The notes under the pieces were generated by a model that had not been told where the DNA came from, did no database searches, and saw only the letters and a list, made by a program, of their open reading frames with translations. A DNA stretch of 64,000 bases, taken from assembly GCA_932294295.1 (NCBI GenBank), contig OW028574.1, positions 54,186,797 through 54,250,796 on the forward strand, read 5' to 3'. Shown here piece by piece: positions 58,812-64,000 of the stretch. This DNA is from Alitta virens. Its lineage: Eukaryota > Annelida > Polychaeta > Phyllodocida > Nereididae. Every line of letters begins with the position of its first letter. The first letter of the stretch is position 1. A program made the translations under genes and the position numbers.

Positions 58812-60091
58812 GTCAAAACGGCCAATGACCATAACGGCCAATCGACCAAAACGGCCAACTCAATATTTTTTTATTTTTCATATAAATATATATATATATT
58901 GTGTTGAGTAGTTTGATTATATTTTCCCATATTATTACATGCTTTCTTGGGATTATTCTATTTCCAAATATTTTGATATGATCATGTCCTTCCTTCCCAA
59001 GATTACAATTCCTACCAGATTTTAATAAAATTTCTGATCATCAATACTACATTACTATTGATATCAATGTAAGAATAATTTACAAACCTCATAAATTCAA
59101 TATAGTTAAATACAGCCAACAGGCCATAGACAATTTTAAACATAAATTGGAAACACAGGATATCATTACAAAATAAATAGCTCAAAGAAAAATAACCCAA
59201 ATGATAATTATACAATACTAAAAAACATAATCACAGCAGCTAGGGAAAAACACCAGTTTAAGAAAGATATTAAGAATACCTGGAAAACAATCAAAGATAT
59301 AATAAACCAAAATAATGATAAACAAAAGCATCCAAAATAATTTAATTTAGAAGGCACAATGACCTCTAATCTAAACACAATAGCAAATGAGTTCAATCAG
59401 TTTTTCAATAAAATTGGCCCAAAACTAGCTGCAACTATGCAACCCGAAAACTCTAACTTTAAATTTCCAATTTGAAAAAGTCAATAGATAAACTGCCTCC
59501 ATATATATATCAATGGATTACATCCACAGTGTAGTGCTGGTTTTATGTTAGATATATGTAATAGCAATCAGCCGTGACTGTTATGTCAATTAATTGCTAT
59601 TAGCATTTTGAATGATGAAAAGAATGGCATTGATCACATTGAAACTCTGAATTTCAACTGATTCCTGTTTATTATGCATATTAAAGAAGGAGATTGTACA
59701 ACTACGACAAAATATTAATAATTTATATAAAATGAAATAAATATCTAAAATTAATACTGTAAACTTCATATACAATTAATTCATATACAGCCTGCACATT
59801 TCCAAATGAAACCAGTCACATTTATATGGAGAATACTGCTTTTTGGTAGGAAATATGACATTTATTTATCATTTAATAAACAGACTAGATGTATATATAC
59901 AGGTTAGAAGAAGATAGATAAATGAGAAAGCATATATCCTACAAAAAATCTGCAAATAGTACAATTGGCCGTTTTGGTAGGTGGCCGTTTTATCCTTTGG
60001 CCGTCTTGGTATAGTGGCCGTTTTTGCGATTGGCCGTCCTGGTATGTTGGCCGTTATGAAGTTGGCCGTTATGAATTTGGCCGTTTTGACC
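58812..60091. mobile_element. Element with tandem AACGGCCAA iterons in inverted ends
   Basis: The left end (58812-58860) has three tandem variants of AAAACGGCCAA. The right end (59964-60091) has about eight variants of the reverse complement TTGGCCGTTTTGG. The outer 14 bases match as inverted repeats (GTCAAAACGGCCAA). The interior is AT-rich and includes a LINE fragment. No transposase is seen; it looks like a non-autonomous DNA transposon with iteron-type termini. Confidence 0.6.
59060..59480 (+). mobile_element. Degraded LINE fragment (pre-RT linker region)
   Basis: Broken frames on the plus strand read KYSQQAIDNFKHKLE, KDIKNTWKTIKDIINQNND and ANEFNQFFNKIGPKLAATM. These are typical of the segment between endonuclease and reverse transcriptase in CR1/L2-like or related LINEs. 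Several stops and a missing reverse transcriptase show it is a dead fragment. Confidence 0.75.
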
Positions 60092-61756
60092 AGACCCCCC
60101 CCCCCCCCAAAAAAAAAAAAAATACCAGGGTAGAGCATTCAACTTAGTTTGAGAATTCACTGACAAAACGTCTTATCTTTGCCTTAGACAGCTGCATACC
60201 AAATTTCAAACTTACTCTTCTTGCCACTGAAACATATCTATCCAGAGTCACAAGACATTATAGGGGTTGACATTCCACATTGACTTGAGCTTTCCTGGTT
60301 GCCTTTGAAAGCTTAACACTGCCAGTAAAGAATGTGGTGAAGAATATGATAAGACGACTGCCTTCCACTTCGCATGGTATCATAAGCCACACGGGGACGA
60401 AAGAACTGGTCCGAGGGAGAGAGAGACGGTTGTTGTCTGAAAGGAAAGCCTGGTAGAACTCCCCAAAGGACTGATGACTCTCCCTAGTAATCGTCCCTAC
60501 CTATCTTGAGCCTATTTTATGTCTGGCAAGAAAGCCATGCAAAAGCAAAGGGCTAACGCAAGAATAGAGACTGCCATCACAATGGCTTACTGCTAAAAGT
60601 ATGTATTGTGGCTATGACACTCGCATCACTAACTTTACACCAAGTGGATGGTTTTCTGTATAACTATCTGATGCTATGATCATTGAATCTATATCCAACG
60701 TATTATGGCAGTAAAATGAGTACATATGTTCAAATTGTATGTAGTGCGATTCTTTCATCCATTTTTATTGCACTCCATATACATTACCTACTACATAGTT
60801 TCACGAAAATACACTTATGATGAAATCACACTCAAAACAGCTATTGGCTGTCACTGAAGTGGTCTAATACCAAGGGAGCTTAAAATCTGTGAATTTTTAC
60901 ATTATTATTAACTGTATTGGGACCCAGAAAAGTGGTCTTAAATGGAGATAGTATTAATATTGGGGTAATCCCAATTGTATACACAATCATTATATAAATA
61001 CTTATAACGTTGTTGGCCAATATCGCGTTCCATGAGTTGTTCATCATCATACATGTACATAGCAATCATGGTGTATTGTTTTAATGGGCCCTACACATAA
61101 TAAACCCAACAAACAGACATAACACATGATTTCAAGCAACTTCTGGAAGAAAGTATTCTCGCTGACAATACGATTGGTGTTAGCGTTCTTGAATTCCTTC
61201 GAGGAGGACACCATGGTTCGCTGGCATTTAATCACAGAAACACTTGAGCAGGGATGCCTTTGTTATATCCCATATGAGGAGATGTGCTTCAATATTAATT
61301 GTCATTGCGACAAAAACCACGAGGCCATTTCCGAAGCTTGGCATGGATGGGTCTCCGGGGTTGCCATGCAGCACATCCATGGAATTCCTAACTCTTTAAT
61401 TATTGATATTAATCACCCAAACAGATTAAACGTGCTGGATTTGTGGAAAATGAAGCCACTTCAAATTGCTCTTTACCTTCAGCGGCATAAGCTATGTGAG
61501 CCAAAACCACGTTCAAAAACTTCCTTCCGCCATGACCTTGGACATGTTTGCGATTCAGTGTAAATAATGAATTGAATATTTCATTTCAATTTCCTCATAA
61601 GCACTCTCTAATTTCACATTAGCAAAGGCTAGGTATTGCCGCTGCATCAATTAGCTGGGTTTAAGTTTAATCCAGTTAAGCACGCACTTGGAATCTGATT
61701 GTGTGATTTCTCTGATTGACTTCACAACTAACTGAAGTTACTGAACAAGTGCATCT

Positions 61757-61967
61757 AGTTTATGATGAGGACGGGGGCCTAGCTCAGAGGTAGCGCTCTG
61801 GGCTTCCAACCGCTGGGTCACGGGTTCGCTTCCCGGTCGAGACTAAGTTGGATGGCTGTTTCATCCTTCGTCTCATTGCCATGGTCTCTGCCTGTCCTAA
61901 TTAGCCCATAAGGTGCAGAAATACAGGACGTAAAGCCCTGATCACACACACACACAGTTTATGATGA
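61757..61967 (+). mobile_element. tRNA-derived SINE, second copy
   Basis: The body at 61769-61955 is closely similar to the copy at 13952-14143. An exact 12-bp target duplication AGTTTATGATGA flanks it (61757-61768 and 61956-61967). The B box has one change (GGTTCGCTTCC). The tail is a short CACACA run where the other copy has CCCACC. Two copies with independent duplications prove a mobile SINE family. Confidence 0.9.
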
Positions 61968-64000
61968 AAGCTACAATGAACAAATAGATAGATAGATAGA
62001 TGGCATATGCCTTGGATAGAATGACTTCAAAGTATTAAATTGCAAGTTACAACAACAGTAAGTATATCTGGAACGTATCATATTCATGACAGAACAACAA
62101 TAAAAACTCTCGCTCAGAAACCCACCAAGTGTTCCGTCCAGAATCCTAGAAAGGTCAATTACCCAATACTTCATGGACCTTAAAGAGTGAGTATTTCCCT
62201 TCAGCAGAAAAATTGCAAGCAGTCACACTACCACCCTCCATTCATAAGAACCAGCAGAATGGAGAACTTGGACCAGGCAGTCTTTATGTGTAGTCTTACT
62301 AAGCATACAAAAAGCAGCCGTCTGCTTGCAAAAAGATTTCAAACTTCAGGAAAGCAATCCATCTCATCCAGGCAAGTTCACCCAAGTGGGAGGCTGGTGC
62401 TAAACTTCCCATCATAAATCAGCTCTTAGACCAGTGTACATTTTTCAACATAAGTCTTGTTACACAGCAGGATTTATACACACAACGCACCTTGGAAATC
62501 TCCAGCAAAAGAAGCATCAGAATCGAGATGTACAAAGTGGTCGAGAAATCTCTGCAAACGCCTTTATTGCTCACGCACCACGAATTCACCTCAATAGCAC
62601 TTTCAATTTAAAAAGAGAACAGAATGAAATTGTTGCACACTAAAAGTAACCGCATGGATCTGGAAAGCTACAGAGCTTCAAGCCTTACTGAGATAAGATA
62701 TTTCATTATAATAATAGCTTTGGAACACAGGTTTGTAATACTGCACACAAATGTCCCATAAATTCCACTTCAAGCATTTTCTGAAAACTATTTGATAACA
62801 AAATTAGGGCACCAAAGAGACAACAGAGTGTGAAATCCTCGTTATAGACTTTGGCTGCAGTCATAAAGACAGCCATACGTTTTGCAATACAATACTGGAT
62901 CAGCCATAACAACGGCTAGAAATCCGAGCTGCATTCGCAGACATCCACAACCAGACAATAAGATGGAGCAATCGGCACTAAAACCGAGCTTTAAAATTGC
63001 AACAAACTTTATCTCCGAAGGTATTACTGGTCTGAAGTTCTCTTTCGTTGTTGAATGCAATCTGACAAAGACAAAAAAGTTTACCGCTGAAAGGCTGTTC
63101 ATTATTTTTTGTGTCCCGAATGGAGAAAGGAGGAAACCTTAATTGAGCAATTAATAACAGGAAAAGCTATGGGTGCTGCCAGAAAGCGAGATACGGCCAA
63201 CATTTTGGATTGCGGCCATGAATGTACCACGGATGTGGGAAATTCCCTCCGATGACCTGCAGGATCCCTATTAATACCAATGGGTCTCCAACTGGTTCTT
63301 CATCACCCATAACATTAAGTTTAAGCACAGCCGGCCATGTTCCTTGAATCTATGGACCACCTATGAGCCATACCGGGTCATTCACTGGTCCCATAGGTTT
63401 GTACAGATGGTAATAGTTTCCAAAATCATCATAAGGGTAATTCATACGGCTACTAAAATACCACACTGCCATCGCAATACCACTTTTAGAAGCTAAGAGA
63501 ATATTCTCTTACCATGCTAAACTTCTCGTCATGAACCCTGACCTGACTAAAACAAGTGCAAGGGCATCCATCACTTTAATAGATAACCTTTTACTTTTGA
63601 CTTAATAGCTGGCTAGAGTTTTCAATAGGGCCTTACTTAATGTATGGCACTGAGAGAGAACCTTGTGAAAACCAGCAATGTGATCCTGAGTTGACTAACG
63701 CAAGCCGAAGGCACCATTGTACTCTCATTGACCATCCAATCACACAAATAAGAATTCCAAGTGGACAAAAAGAACCTTTTGACTTTGTTAGCAGCTTCAG
63801 CGTAACGGCCAAATTAGAGTCCAGAGTGGTGACAGCAGCTAATGCTTCAGTAATTTTGTATCCGATAAACTGTCTGAACTCTAGACGCGTCAACAATCAT
63901 TAAACTGGCTATCTGTGCTCCAAAGGAGATGTAATTAAGCAGGTTAAGTCTAAATGCATCGGGAATTTCTTCTCTGGAAGTTTGCAGCAAAATCAATAGA

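Larger units (their letters stand above)
54876..64000. other. Large CADPS intron, non-coding apart from repeats
   Basis: No further CADPS exon could be found; the exon encoding the residues before the PH domain should follow beyond the window. The interval holds a 624-bp MITE (55952-56575), a repeat-ended element with a LINE fragment (58812-60091) and a SINE (61769-61955). The rest looks unique and AT-rich. Confidence 0.5.

Noticed and set aside
61126..61563. 145-residue plus-strand open frame
   Set aside because: Longest open frame in the large intron, but no family is recognised, no splice or promoter signal supports it, and it is antisense to CADPS. It could be a transposon remnant; a protein search would settle it.
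63633..63903. Paired open frames on both strands at the right edge
   Set aside because: Both are about 87 residues with no recognisable domain; most likely chance.
1..64000. CRISPR array or prokaryotic operon
   Set aside because: No regularly spaced direct repeats; introns, SINEs and LINEs show a eukaryotic genome.

Overview
The window is animal nuclear DNA: AT-rich, with introns, microsatellites, SINE, LINE and MITE copies. It carries two host genes, both on the minus strand, flanking one large inserted DNA element. Which animal cannot be fixed from sequence alone. The bilaterian CADPS gene, the tRNA-derived SINE and the marine-invertebrate-style repeats suggest an invertebrate, but that is inference.

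Left flank (1-8379). Two first coding exons of a transketolase gene lie on the minus strand (1909-2015 and 5531-5619). Both break at the same codon position and in the same phase, and the rest of the gene would lie left of base 1. The remainder is intronic or intergenic sequence with a fold-back MITE, inverted repeats, G/C homopolymers and an exact 146-bp tandem duplication.

Inserted element (8380-26173, 17,794 bp). This is an essentially full-length Polinton/Maverick (adintovirus-like) element. It has perfect 101-bp terminal inverted repeats and a 6-bp target duplication, AACATG. The plus strand carries a spliced protein-primed family B DNA polymerase gene and a three-exon type I membrane-protein gene. 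The minus strand carries a compact capsid cassette read right to left: cysteine-rich protein, integrase, penton-like minor capsid protein, basic protein, double-jelly-roll major capsid protein, packaging ATPase, small core-like protein and a lysine-rich protein. Further left on the same strand come a two-exon protein with two PC4-like domains and a two-exon CARD-like protein. Polymerase and integrase are each broken by one in-frame stop, while the other frames are open. No adenain-type protease was found. A tRNA-derived SINE has inserted into the element.

Right flank (26174-64000). About 1.8 kb of intergenic sequence is followed by the 3' part of CADPS (calcium-dependent secretion activator, CAPS). 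Nineteen coding exons on the minus strand run from the PH domain (54875) to the stop codon (31526), with a long 3' UTR reaching perhaps 27.9 kb. All exon junctions are phase-consistent. The 9 kb right of 54875 appears to be one large intron holding a 624-bp MITE, a LINE fragment inside an unusual repeat-ended element, and a second copy of the SINE.

How the parts work together: in the Polinton, polymerase and integrase would replicate and insert the element; the ATPase and capsid proteins would package it; the PC4-like, CARD-like and membrane proteins are accessory genes whose roles are inferred only.
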